NCBI RefSeq assembly: GCF_008642375.1
Contig: NZ_CP029194.1
Location: forward strand, 7,558,501 to 7,622,500
Source: Streptomyces venezuelae
Lineage (GTDB): Bacteria > Actinomycetota > Actinomycetes > Streptomycetales > Streptomycetaceae
Reading direction: 5' to 3'
Length of the DNA stretch: 64,000 nucleotides
Positions 14,710 through 26,041 of the stretch are shown piece by piece. The translations under genes were made by a program, and so were the position numbers. Position 1 is the first letter of the stretch; each line of letters begins with the position of its first letter. The notes beneath the pieces are model-generated. The model was not told the origin of the DNA. It was given only the letters and a program-made list of their open reading frames with translations, and did not search any database.

Positions 14710-17655
14710 GTGGACACTTTCGCGGACCGGGGGTGCGCCGGCCGAGCGCCTCTCGCCGGGCGATCCTGGGAACTGGACCGGCTGAACGGGCTGCTGGGCT
14801 GCCGCGGAGAGCGCGTGGGCCCGGTGGCCGTGGACCTCACGGGCGAGCCCGGCATCGGCAAGACCCGGCTCCTGACCGAGTTCGCGGTACGGGCCAGGAG
14901 CGTCGGAGCGACCGTCCTGCACGGCCGGGCCGGTGGTGCCGAAGGAGACGGCGGCACGCCCTTCCAGGCCTTCCTGGACGCGTTCGCCGACCTCGGCCAG
15001 GAGAAGCGGGCCACCGTCCCGGCCCTGGCCGAGCTGGCCCGTCTCGTCGAGGAGGCGAGCGGCCCGGACGTGGTGGCGGGGCGGCAGGGGCACGCCGAAT
15101 CCGTACGGCGGATCGGCGCCGCGCTGGGGTGTGTTCCGGCGCCCGGGCTCGTCCTCCTCCTCGACGACCTCCACCGTGCGGACCCGCCGACCGTGGCCCT
15201 CCTCGACCATCTCCTGCGCCACCCGCCGCACGCTCCCGTCCTGGTCGTCATGGCCCGCCGCGAGCGCCAGACCCCGCCCGCAGCCGCCTCCTCCCTCGCC
15301 CGGGCGGCCGACTCCGGCGCCCTTGCGCGGCTGGACCTCGGCCCGCTGGACCCCGACGACTGCGCCGAGGGCCTCGCCCCCGAGGTGCCGCCCGAAGAGG
15401 TCCCCGGGCTGTACGCGGCCAGCGGCGGCAACCCCCTCTATTTCCGGGCCCTTGCCCACACCCGCCACCGGCGTGACGAGGCCCCCGGCACCGGACCCGT
15501 GGCGGTCCTCCTCGATGAACTGTCGCCGCTCGGCCCGCTGGAGCGGGCGGTCGTCGAGGCGGCAGCCGTCCTCGGCGGCCGTGTCACCTCCGAACTGGTC
15601 ACGGCCGTCGCGACCGACGGGAGAGGCTGCGGGCCCGGCGACGGCCAGGAAGAGGTCGACGCAGCCCTGCGCGCGCTGTCCGCCCGCGACCTCGTCCGGC
15701 CCGACCAGGACTGCCGGACACTCGGCCCCCGCCACCCGGCCGTCCCGGAACTGATCCGCGAAGCCCTCGACCCGTGGCGCCGCCGCGAGCTGCACCGGCG
15801 GGCGGCGGCCGCACTCGCCCGGGCAGGCGCGCCCGCGACCGCCCAGGCCCCGCACCTCGTCGGCGCCGCGGTCGGCCCGGACCCCGAGACGGCGGCCGTG
15901 CTCGTCGAGGCCGCCGAGCGATCGGGCAGTGTCGACCCCGCGCGCGCCGCCCACTGGCTCGCGGCCGCCCTCGACCACATCCCCGACACCCCCGGACACC
16001 TCGCGGGCCGGCACGAGCTGACGCTCCGGCGGGCCCAGGCCCTCGGCGCGGCGGGACGCGTCGCGGAGAGCCGCGACGTGCTCCACCACCTCATCGACAC
16101 GTGCCGCCCGGACCCCGCCCGTACGGAAGACCCCGAGGGCACGCGGGGGAGCGAGCACACGGCAGGGATCCGGACCTCCGCCGTCCTCCTCTGCGCGTTC
16201 ATGGAGCGGCATCTCGGCCGCTACCCCGAGGCGGACGCGCTGCTCCGCCGTGAACTGGCGCGCAGCCCCGGGCCCAGGGACGGCCTGCGGACCGGACTCG
16301 TCGTCGAGTGGGGCGCCAGGGCCCTCTTCGCCACCCGCTACCCCGAGGTCCGCGAGGAGGTCGCCCGGGCCCTAGACGAGGCGCGCCTCCGCCGCGACGA
16401 GGCCGCCACGGCGGAGGCCCTCACCCTCTCCGCGCTCGGCGAGGCCTATGAGGGCGAGACCGTCACCGCCCGCGCCCGCGCGAAGGAGGCCGCGGCCCTC
16501 ACCGACACCTTCACGGACGGCGAACTGGCCGACCACGTCGAGTCGCTGGTGCGCCTGGGCTGGACCGAGGCCTTCCTGGAGGAGTACGGAGCGGCCGAGC
16601 GCCACACCGCGCGGGGCATCGCCGTGGCCCGCCGCACCGGACGGCCCTTCGCGCTCTCCCAGCTCCTCCTCTGCTCGGCGTACGTCCACTTCCTCACGGG
16701 CCGGGTCGGTGCCGCGCTCGACCTGGCCGAGGAGTCCCTCACCGTCGCCCGCCCCCTGGGCGGCGCCGAACTCCTCGGCTTCAGCCGGGCGATCCGCGCC
16801 ACCGTCCTCCTCCACGCCCTGCCGCTCGGCGACCCCGAGGGGCTGGCCGCCGCGGAGGAGGCCGCGGCCACCGTGGGCACCGCCCAGAGCTGGTGGGCCA
16901 CGCAGGCCCGTTGCATGCTCGCCCACAGCGTGCCCCTCGGTCAGGACCCGCACCGGGTACGGGGGGCGCTCCTGCGGGCGGGCGGCGACCGGGACCTGTC
17001 CCGCCTCCAGCCCTCCCTGCGCCCGGGCTATCTCGAACTCCTCGCAGGGGCGGCCCTCGCGGCCGGCGACCTCCCGGAGGCAGAGCGCGTGGCCCGCCGG
17101 GCCCTCACGGAGGCGGCCCGGCTCGGCCTCGCCGTCCAGCGCGGGGCCGCGCAGCGCGCGTGGGGGCGGGTGCTGGCCCACCGGGGCGAATCGGCCGCGG
17201 CGGCCGAGGCGTTCACCGAGGCCGCGCGGGAGAGCGCCCGCGCGGGCGCCGGGCTGCGCGAGGCCCACAGCCTGCTCCTCGCCGCCCCGCACGTACGGGC
17301 CGCGGGCGACGGGGCCCGGGCCGCCGCCCTCTGGCGCAGGGGCCGCCGCCTGGCGGCCGACGGCGGCGCCCGCATGCTGGTCGACCTGGCCGACCGGACC
17401 AGACCGGTGCCTCCTGACGGCGGCGCGCCCGACGGCCGGCTCTCGGTGCTCACCCCGCGCGAGCGCGAGATATCGGTCCTCGTGGCCGAAGGACTGACCA
17501 ACCAGGCGGTGGCCGACCGGCTCTCCCTGAGCCCCCGCACGGTCGAGAGCCATGTCGCCCGGGTCTACCGGAAGACCGGTGTGGAGACCCGGGCGGGCCT
17601 CGCCTCCCTGGTGGTCAGGACCGGAGTGGGGGAAGGTCAGTTCTCGCGCGGATAG
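14710..17655 (+). CDS. LAL-family (large ATP-binding LuxR) regulator of the indolocarbazole cluster
   Basis: A 981-residue transcriptional activator. The N-terminal AAA/STAND ATPase has Walker A GEPGIGKT (45-52) and Walker B LVLLLDDLHRAD (near 147-158). A long alpha-helical TPR-like middle follows, then a C-terminal LuxR HTH (about 913-970, with LTPREREISVLVAEGLTNQAVADRL split across the first helices). The rebeccamycin and staurosporine clusters both have LAL regulators (RebR, StaR), and the divergent position fits a pathway-specific activator. GTG 14710 has GAGGGGGA 6 bp upstream. The last 19 bp overlap the convergent kinase gene. No TTA codon was noticed. Confidence 0.9.
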   Translation: MDTFADRGCAGRAPLAGRSWELDRLNGLLGCRGERVGPVAVDLTGEPGIGKTRLLTEFAVRARSVGATVLHGRAGGAEGDGGTPFQAFLDAFADLGQEKRATVPALAELARLVEEASGPDVVAGRQGHAESVRRIGAALGCVPAPGLVLLLDDLHRADPPTVALLDHLLRHPPHAPVLVVMARRERQTPPAAASSLARAADSGALARLDLGPLDPDDCAEGLAPEVPPEEVPGLYAASGGNPLYFRALAHTRHRRDEAPGTGPVAVLLDELSPLGPLERAVVEAAAVLGGRVTSELVTAVATDGRGCGPGDGQEEVDAALRALSARDLVRPDQDCRTLGPRHPAVPELIREALDPWRRRELHRRAAAALARAGAPATAQAPHLVGAAVGPDPETAAVLVEAAERSGSVDPARAAHWLAAALDHIPDTPGHLAGRHELTLRRAQALGAAGRVAESRDVLHHLIDTCRPDPARTEDPEGTRGSEHTAGIRTSAVLLCAFMERHLGRYPEADALLRRELARSPGPRDGLRTGLVVEWGARALFATRYPEVREEVARALDEARLRRDEAATAEALTLSALGEAYEGETVTARARAKEAAALTDTFTDGELADHVESLVRLGWTEAFLEEYGAAERHTARGIAVARRTGRPFALSQLLLCSAYVHFLTGRVGAALDLAEESLTVARPLGGAELLGFSRAIRATVLLHALPLGDPEGLAAAEEAAATVGTAQSWWATQARCMLAHSVPLGQDPHRVRGALLRAGGDRDLSRLQPSLRPGYLELLAGAALAAGDLPEAERVARRALTEAARLGLAVQRGAAQRAWGRVLAHRGESAAAAEAFTEAARESARAGAGLREAHSLLLAAPHVRAAGDGARAAALWRRGRRLAADGGARMLVDLADRTRPVPPDGGAPDGRLSVLTPREREISVLVAEGLTNQAVADRLSLSPRTVESHVARVYRKTGVETRAGLASLVVRTGVGEGQFSRG

Positions 17656-19349
17656 GTGGAGGTCACCCGGCCCTTCTGGTCGGCCTTGAGGTAGGCGACG
17701 CCGTACGTGTCGGAGAGGTAGATGCTGAAGCCCGCACCGCTCCCGAGCAGCGTCGAGCCCGGGGTGACGACGAGGTACCGGCTGGTGGGCCGTTCGACGC
17801 CCAGGTCCTTGTCGGCCCGCTTCAGGAGCGCGGGCAGGGCGTCCCAGTCGAACGCGTCCAGGTCGGTCGGGACCGTGCCGGGGAAGGCGGTGCCGCCGGG
17901 GCCCTGACGGACCGCCACGTCCTCGCCCCGGTAGACGTACCGGTCGTAGCGCTCCGTGCTGCCCTTGACCAGCGACTCGGCGACGGCGTAGTCCGGGTAG
18001 ACGACGAAGCCGGTGACCTTCGCGCCGTCCGTGGCGGCGTGCACCGCGGCGACGGCGGCCCTGATCCCGGCCGGGGTGAGCAGATTCCGCTCCTTCGGGG
18101 CCGAGGTCCTCTCCGGCGCCGCAGCCGAGGGGCGGGGTCGCTGCGCGGTCGGTCCCTGCTGCGAGGGCGTGGCACTGCTCGGACCGTTGCCCGCCTCGCC
18201 GGGCCGCCAGTCCCAGAACGTGGCGCCGACGGGGATCCCGACGGCGAGGACCACGACGAGAGCGCTGCCGAAGAACCGGCCGGCCCGCCCCCGCCGCCGC
18301 CCGCCCCCGGAGGGCGCCGCCGCGGTGACCGGTTCCGCCCCGCTCACCGCGCCGGCGGCCGACGCCGCCTCGGGCGCGGGCGTCCTGTCCGGCACGGAAT
18401 CCGAGGGGGACACAGGAGACACGGGTGCCGGTACGGGTACGGACGGAGGCGCGAGCCGGAACGAGGTCGCGGTCCCCTCCCCGGCGGTTCCTTCCCGGGC
18501 GGTCACCTCCCAGTCGGTGCCCTCCTCCCCGGCCGCGGCGGCGGCCAGGGCGCGGCCGAGTTCCGCAGTGTCGGGCCGGGTGCACGGATCCCGAACCAGC
18601 AGCCGCGTCAGGACGGTGGTGAGTCCGCCGGCCCGCACGGGCGGTGGCACGTCGTCGGAGAGCACGGCCGCCAGAGTCGCCAGGGTGTTCTCCCGGCGCA
18701 GCGGGTGGTGGCCTTCCACCGCCACGTACAGCAGCATGCCCAGGGACCACAGGTCGGCGGCGGGGCCGCTCGATCCGCCCCGGATCCGCTCGGGCGCCAT
18801 GTAGTCGGGCGAGCCGATGATCGAACCCGAGGCCGTGAGGACGGTGGACTCGCGGATCGCGGCGATGCCGAAGTCGGTGAGGACCGGCCGCCCGTCCGGC
18901 CGCAGCAGGACGTTGGCCGGCTTCACGTCACGGTGCTCGATGTCCCGCTCGTGCGCGGCCGACAGGGCGGCGAGCAGGCGGCGTCCGAGCACCGCGGCCT
19001 CGGCGGGCGTCATCGGGCCCCGGTCGAGGCGGTCCTGGAGCGAGCCGCCGGTGACCAGCTCCATCACGAGCCAGGGGTACGTTCCCTCGCCCGCGTCCAC
19101 GATGTGGTGGATCGTCACCACACCCGGATGGTCGATCCGGGCCAGCGCCCGGGCCTCGCGGAGCACCCGTGCCCGCAGCGTCCGGGCACCCTCGACGTCG
19201 TACTCGGCCATCGCAGGGTCCGGCGGGCGTACCTCCTTGAGGGCCACGTCACGGTGGAGAGCCAGGTCACGGGCGCGCCAGACGGTTCCCATGCCGCCGC
19301 CACCCAGCCGTTCCACGAGCTCGAAGCGGCCGTCGATCACTCTGCTCAC
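17637..19349 (-). CDS. PknB-type serine/threonine protein kinase
   Basis: A 570-residue membrane-anchored kinase. The catalytic domain fills about residues 1-265: glycine loop LGGGGMGTVW, VALK lysine, HRDVKPAN catalytic loop, TDFG and MAPE motifs are all intact. A proline-rich linker, one transmembrane helix (FFGSALVVVLAVGIPVGATF) and an extracytoplasmic domain of about 150 residues follow; no PASTA repeats are seen. GTG 19349 overlaps the upstream gene stop by 4 bp. Standing next to genes for staurosporine-like kinase inhibitors is noteworthy, but a functional link is only a hypothesis. Confidence 0.88.
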   Translation of the reverse strand: MSRVIDGRFELVERLGGGGMGTVWRARDLALHRDVALKEVRPPDPAMAEYDVEGARTLRARVLREARALARIDHPGVVTIHHIVDAGEGTYPWLVMELVTGGSLQDRLDRGPMTPAEAAVLGRRLLAALSAAHERDIEHRDVKPANVLLRPDGRPVLTDFGIAAIRESTVLTASGSIIGSPDYMAPERIRGGSSGPAADLWSLGMLLYVAVEGHHPLRRENTLATLAAVLSDDVPPPVRAGGLTTVLTRLLVRDPCTRPDTAELGRALAAAAAGEEGTDWEVTAREGTAGEGTATSFRLAPPSVPVPAPVSPVSPSDSVPDRTPAPEAASAAGAVSGAEPVTAAAPSGGGRRRGRAGRFFGSALVVVLAVGIPVGATFWDWRPGEAGNGPSSATPSQQGPTAQRPRPSAAAPERTSAPKERNLLTPAGIRAAVAAVHAATDGAKVTGFVVYPDYAVAESLVKGSTERYDRYVYRGEDVAVRQGPGGTAFPGTVPTDLDAFDWDALPALLKRADKDLGVERPTSRYLVVTPGSTLLGSGAGFSIYLSDTYGVAYLKADQKGRVTSTYPREN

Positions 19350-21148
19350 ACGCACCCCTGTACTCGGGTCCTCCGCCCGGCGGCCGCCGCCGGGCGGCCC
19401 CCGCCCACGTCGCCGTACACATTCACCTGATAGCGCCCTGACATCTCGTACGGATCCGGCGGCGACCACGGACCGGGCCACGGACCGGGGTCGGCGGTAC
19501 GGGGGCCGATGGCACCGGCAACCGCGTCGACGGCACCGGGCTCGACGGCGCCGGTCTCGACGGCGCCCGGGGCGAGGAGGTCCGTCAGTTCCCCCAGTTC
19601 CTCGCGGATCAGCACGAGTTCGGCCCACAGCCGGTCGCGCTCCGCCGGCTCCGGAGTGCCGCGCAGGCCGCGCTGGGCCTCCCGAAGAGCCTCCTCCAGG
19701 ACCACTTCGGCCCTGGCGGCGCCCCACGCCGTCCGGACGTGCCGGGCCCGCGCGCGCAGGGAACGGGCCGCCGCGCCGTGGTCGCGGGCGGAACGCCACA
19801 GGTCGGCGGCGCGTTCGTAGGCCCGCGCCGCCTTCTCCGGCGCCCCGGCCGCGCCCAGGGCGTGCGCGGCACGGTGGCTGAGGGCCGCGCCGTGGCGGAG
19901 GTCGGCCCGGAGCCGGGCCTCGGCGGCCGCGAGCGCGTACTGCCGTGCGGCCCGCGCGGGTTCGCCCCGGCGCAGCGCGCAGTAGGCGAGCCAGGCCCTG
20001 GCCCGTAGGCGGGCCGCCTGGTCCCCGTCCCGCGCCGGGCCGGCCAGGACCTCCTCCAGGACGGTGGAGGCCTCCTGCCACCGGCCGCGCGCCGCGTGGG
20101 CGGAGCCGAGCCGCAGCCGGGCGAGGACGCCCAGGAGGGGGTCCTCGCCGGAGCGGTCGCACAGCCGGACGGCCTCGGTGAGGAGCGCCACGACCTCCTC
20201 GCCGCCGGGAGGGCCGGAGCCGCCGGGCCGACCGGACGTCCCGTGCCCGCCGAACGGGTCCAGGCCCTCGCCCTCCTCCAGCGTCCGAGCGAGCGCGAGC
20301 CGGAGGCGCGCCCCGTCGATGGCCCGCAGGAGGGCGTTCTCCTCGCCGGAACCGACGGCGGTACGCAGCACGGCCGCCGCCTCCGCCCGTGCTCCGGCGG
20401 CCCGGAGCACCCCGGCGAGCAGCAGCTCGGTCTCCGTGGGCGGCCAGGGACGCCCCGAGGCGGCGTGGTCCGCGAGGGCCGCCCGCAGGTGGGCGAGGGC
20501 CGCGCCCGGGTCCTCGGGCGCGCTGACCCGCCCGAGGAGCGCGCGGCAGTCGGCGAGGGAGCCGAGGACGGCGGGGTCCGCGCGGTACGGCGCGGCGAAC
20601 GTGACGAGCCGGACGAGCTCCTCGCGCAGGACGGCGGCCTCCGCCGCCGGGTCGGGCGCGGTGTCGAGGAGATCGGCGCGGGCTCGGGAGCGCAGCAGGA
20701 GGACCGTCGCGGTCTGGGCGACGGTGGCCCGGCCGGCCGCGTGCAGGGCGGCGGCCCGCTCGCAGAGCTCCACGAGCCCGGCGCAGGCGGTCGCGCCCGG
20801 TTCCGGGCCGGTGACGAGTGCCCGGGCCCGTGAGATCAGTCCCTTGCCGAGCAGACCGGACCGTTCGTGCAGGTCGGCGGCGCGCGAGAAGAGGGTCTCG
20901 GCGGCGGGCCGTGCCCCGCCCCGGCAGTCGAGGGCGGTCGCGTCCAGCGCGTCGGCGTGGTCCCCGGGCGTGATGGCCCCGCCGACCCGCCGCAGGGCCT
21001 TCGCGGCCCGCTCCCAGGCCCCGCCGGCCGCCGGGTGTCCGCCGGCCGCGGAGAGCCGCCGGGCCCGGTCGAGCAGGGTGTGCGGGTCCTCGGGCCCGCC
21101 GCCGGGCCCCCGGTCGTACGGACGCGCGTCGGACGGGCGGCTGGTCAT
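19346..21148 (-). CDS. TPR-like helical repeat protein, kinase partner gene
   Basis: A 600-residue protein composed almost entirely of Ala/Arg/Leu-rich helices, with repeated AARAYERAADLWR-like units typical of tetratricopeptide repeats. No signal peptide or enzyme motif is visible. It is translationally coupled to the kinase gene (GTGA overlap), so a scaffold or substrate role for that kinase is plausible. ATG 21148 has GGAG 8 bp upstream. The C-terminus ends in a short Tyr/Gly segment (YQVNVYGDVGGG) of unknown purpose. Confidence 0.7.
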   Translation of the reverse strand: MTSRPSDARPYDRGPGGGPEDPHTLLDRARRLSAAGGHPAAGGAWERAAKALRRVGGAITPGDHADALDATALDCRGGARPAAETLFSRAADLHERSGLLGKGLISRARALVTGPEPGATACAGLVELCERAAALHAAGRATVAQTATVLLLRSRARADLLDTAPDPAAEAAVLREELVRLVTFAAPYRADPAVLGSLADCRALLGRVSAPEDPGAALAHLRAALADHAASGRPWPPTETELLLAGVLRAAGARAEAAAVLRTAVGSGEENALLRAIDGARLRLALARTLEEGEGLDPFGGHGTSGRPGGSGPPGGEEVVALLTEAVRLCDRSGEDPLLGVLARLRLGSAHAARGRWQEASTVLEEVLAGPARDGDQAARLRARAWLAYCALRRGEPARAARQYALAAAEARLRADLRHGAALSHRAAHALGAAGAPEKAARAYERAADLWRSARDHGAAARSLRARARHVRTAWGAARAEVVLEEALREAQRGLRGTPEPAERDRLWAELVLIREELGELTDLLAPGAVETGAVEPGAVDAVAGAIGPRTADPGPWPGPWSPPDPYEMSGRYQVNVYGDVGGGRPAAAAGRRTRVQGCV

Positions 21149-21446
21149 GCGGGGTACTCCGGGAACGGGAAGGGCGGAACGTCGGCGCACGGGGAGGCGC
21201 GTACAGGGAGGTCGCGACGACTCTCGCAGACGGCCGCCCGCCGGCACATCCGTAGAACTACGGAAGAGCACCGCAGCACCACCCCCTTCGCTTCGCTCCC
21301 CGCCCTCGCCCCCGGCCGTGCTCCCTCCCGGAGCGCGCCGGGAATCGGACGGACGCACTGCGCAGAGCCCGCGGTCAACGACTCCGCTAGGGTGATTCGG
21401 TAGGGATTGCGCCCCTTGGGGCCAGGCCGATGCGTAGGTCGATGCG

Positions 21447-23510
21447 TTGGAGACTCACCAGTCGTCGAGCAGGGTTCCGAAGCCGCCCAGGGCGGCCGTC
21501 GGGGACGCGGGCGTGCTCCGCGAGCTGCTGCCCATCGCCCTCTGGCGGGAGGACGCCGACGGCCGCATCGTCGAGTGGTCCCTCGCCGCCCAGGACCTGC
21601 TCGGCCACCGGCCGGAGCACGTGCTCGGGCGTCTTGCCACACCGCTCCTCGTCCCCGACGCGAACCGCGACCTCGCCGACCGGCTCACCGAGCGCGTCCA
21701 GTCGGGCGAGACCATCGTCGGCACGCTGCCCGTCCGCCACCGGGACGGCCACACCATCGCCATGGAGATGTGGATCGTGCCCGCCGCCGACCCGCAGGGG
21801 CGTCCCGGGGCCATGCTCATCGCGGTGGAGACCTCCGAGGTCCTGCGCATGCGCGAGAACCTCGCCGCGATGGAGAGCCTCTTCACCCAGTCGCCCATCG
21901 GCCTCGCCCTCCTCGGCCCCGACCTGCGCTTCCTCCGCATCAACGACGCCCTCGCCCGGATGAACGGCGTCCCCGCCGCCGCCCACGTCGGCCGCCGCCT
22001 CACCGAGGTCGTCCCCGGCGTCAACGCCGCCGCGCTCGAATCCCTGATGCGCCAGGTGCTCGACAGCGGAACCGCCGTCGTCGACGCCCGCAGGGTCGGC
22101 CGCACGCCCGCCGACCCCGGCCGCGACCACATCTGGTCCTGCTCGTACGCGCCCCTCAGCGACCGCGCAGAGGAGCCCCTCGGCCTCATCGCCTCCCTCG
22201 TCGACATCACCGAGAGCCAGGAGGCGCACATCGAGGTCGAGCGGGCCCGGCACCGCTTCGCCCTGCTCGCCGAGGCCGGCGCGCGGATCGGCACGACCCT
22301 CGACCTGGAGAAGACGGCCCAGGAGGTGGTGCGCTTCCTCGTGCCCCAGCTCGCCGACTCCGCCGACGTACAGATGCTGGAATCGGTCCTCGAACCCGAC
22401 GACCCGGCCGCCTCCACACGCGGCGTGCTGCGCCGCCTCGCCGCCGGCTTCCCCGACCCGACCGCCCCCACCGCCGTGCTCGCCCCCGGCCAGACCTTCC
22501 AGCTCCCGCTGGACTCCGTGTACGAGCGGGTCGTCGCCGACGGGAGACCCACGAACCTCTTCACCACCGACCTTCCGGCGCTCTTCACCGACCCGCGCAC
22601 CGAGGCGCTCCGCACCTACTTCGCGACCCGCATCGGCTCGGCGCGCCTCGTCCCCCTCGTGGCCCGGGGCCAGGTGCTCGGCGCGGTCACCGTGACGCGG
22701 CTGCGGACCCGCGAGCCCTTCGACACGCAGGACTGCGTCCTCATCGACGAGGTCGTCGCGCGCGCCGCCCTCAACATCGACAACGCCCGCCTCTACACCA
22801 CACAGCGGGAGGCGGCGATCACGCTCCAGCGCAGCCTCACCAACAGCGCGCTGCCCGCCGTCACCGGACTCGAACTCACCGGCCGCTACCTCCCCGCGAG
22901 CGCCCATGACGTCGGCGGCGACTGGTTCGACGTCATCGCCCTCCCCGGCGGCAGGACGGGCCTGGTGATCGGCGACGTCATGGGCCACGGCATCCACGCC
23001 GCGGCCGTCATGGGCCAACTGCGCACCGCCGTGAGGACCCTGGCCCGCCACGACATCGACCCGGCCCGGATGCTCGGCTCGCTCGACGCCGTCGTGGCCG
23101 ACCTCGGTGAGGACGAGATGGCCACCTGTGTGTACGCGGTCCACGACCCGGCGACCGGAGGCTGGGTCATCGCCCGTGCCGGGCACCCGCCCCCGGCGCT
23201 CGCCACCCCGGACGGCACCATCACTTTCCTCGAAGGCCCACCCGGCACCCCCCTGGGCACCGGAGCCCGCGACTTCGCCACGGAGGAGGTCGCCCTGCCC
23301 GAGGGCGGCCTGCTCGTGCTGTACACGGACGGCCTCATCGAGGCCCGCGACCGGGACCTCGACGAGGGGATGAGCCAGCTCGCCCGGGCACTCCGGGGCC
23401 TGGACCGGCCGCTGGACACGCTGTGCGACGAGGTGCTCGGCCGGCTCCTCTCCGGACCGGCCCAGGACGACGTCGCGGTCCTGATGGCCCGTACGCGGAC
23501 CACGGGCTGA
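21447..23510 (+). CDS. PAS-PAS-GAF-PP2C (SpoIIE-type) phosphatase
   Basis: A 687-residue signalling protein. Two PAS domains (about 28-140 and 145-255) precede a GAF domain (about 265-425) and a SpoIIE/RsbU-type PP2C domain (about 460-685). Metal-binding aspartates are visible in DVGGDWFDV (near 490), GDVMGHG (near 509) and the C-terminal QDDVAVL. Such proteins dephosphorylate STAS anti-sigma antagonists in response to signals sensed by PAS or GAF. A STAS protein is encoded at 2921-3307 but is not adjacent. The TTG start at 21447 is weakly supported; GTG 21511 is another option. Confidence 0.85.
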   Translation: METHQSSSRVPKPPRAAVGDAGVLRELLPIALWREDADGRIVEWSLAAQDLLGHRPEHVLGRLATPLLVPDANRDLADRLTERVQSGETIVGTLPVRHRDGHTIAMEMWIVPAADPQGRPGAMLIAVETSEVLRMRENLAAMESLFTQSPIGLALLGPDLRFLRINDALARMNGVPAAAHVGRRLTEVVPGVNAAALESLMRQVLDSGTAVVDARRVGRTPADPGRDHIWSCSYAPLSDRAEEPLGLIASLVDITESQEAHIEVERARHRFALLAEAGARIGTTLDLEKTAQEVVRFLVPQLADSADVQMLESVLEPDDPAASTRGVLRRLAAGFPDPTAPTAVLAPGQTFQLPLDSVYERVVADGRPTNLFTTDLPALFTDPRTEALRTYFATRIGSARLVPLVARGQVLGAVTVTRLRTREPFDTQDCVLIDEVVARAALNIDNARLYTTQREAAITLQRSLTNSALPAVTGLELTGRYLPASAHDVGGDWFDVIALPGGRTGLVIGDVMGHGIHAAAVMGQLRTAVRTLARHDIDPARMLGSLDAVVADLGEDEMATCVYAVHDPATGGWVIARAGHPPPALATPDGTITFLEGPPGTPLGTGARDFATEEVALPEGGLLVLYTDGLIEARDRDLDEGMSQLARALRGLDRPLDTLCDEVLGRLLSGPAQDDVAVLMARTRTTG

Positions 23511-23534
23511 GGTCGCCGACTTCATGCTGGACAC

Positions 23535-23561
23535 CGTGTCGCCCGTGTCGCCGGTGTCGCC
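23535..23561. repeat. Three 9-bp tandem repeats in a convergent intergenic gap
   Basis: CGTGTCGCC, CGTGTCGCC and GGTGTCGCC lie head to tail in the 56-bp gap between the phosphatase stop and the convergent molybdate transporter stop. No terminator hairpin was recognised there. Confidence 0.5.
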
Positions 23562-23566
23562 GCCGG

Positions 23567-25528
<1,962 letters not shown>

Positions 25529-25533
25529 AGGGC

Positions 25534-25932
25534 TCAGACGCGGTCGATGTGGACGCTGGTCGACTTCACCCGGGCGGTGGCCCGCATGCCGACTTCAAGG
25601 CCCAGCTCCTCGACCGCCTCGCGGGTGAGGAGGGACACCAGCCGGTGCGGGCCCGCCTGGATCTCGACCTGGGCGGCGACGTCGCCGAGCTTGACGGCCG
25701 TCACGATCCCCGGGAACGCGTTCCGTGCGGAGGTGGTGGACGGGTCGTCCTCCTCGCCCACGCCGTTCTGGGCGATCTCGATCGAGAAGGCGGCGAGGTC
25801 GCGGCCGTCGATGAGTCGCCGGCCGTTCTCGTCGCGATGGGTGGTGACCCGGCCGGCGTCGGCCCAGCGGCGGGCCGTGTCGGGGCTGACGCCCAGGAGA
25901 CGTGCCGCCTGCCCGATGGTGTAGGACTGCAT
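25534..25932 (-). CDS. HTH-TOBE molybdate-responsive regulator (Mop-type)
   Basis: A 132-residue protein with an N-terminal excisionase/MerR-like HTH (IGQAARLLGVSPDTARRWAD, residues about 5-24) and a C-terminal TOBE/MopI domain (about 68-132, SARNAFPGIVTAVKLGDVAAQVEI). It probably binds molybdate and regulates the transporter 5 bp downstream. ATG 25932 has no ribosome site. The -10 box TAACGT lies 7 bp upstream of it, so a leaderless transcript is likely. Confidence 0.8.
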   Translation of the reverse strand: MQSYTIGQAARLLGVSPDTARRWADAGRVTTHRDENGRRLIDGRDLAAFSIEIAQNGVGEEDDPSTTSARNAFPGIVTAVKLGDVAAQVEIQAGPHRLVSLLTREAVEELGLEVGMRATARVKSTSVHIDRV

Positions 25933-25939
25933 GTGCGCC

Positions 25940-25969
25940 ACGTTAGGCCGTTCTCGCTGTCGTCTACAA
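25940..25969 (-). promoter_or_regulatory. Candidate promoter giving a leaderless molybdate regulator mRNA
   Basis: On the minus strand, TTGTAG (25964-25969) and TAACGT (25940-25945) are separated by 18 bp. Transcription would start at or within a base or two of the ATG at 25932. Confidence 0.5.
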
Positions 25970-26041
25970 CGAACGGAGGCGCATCTCGGCGCATTCGCCA
26001 GCCCCCTTGGAGGAATCACCAAGGTGCTGGTCGGGCTTCGC

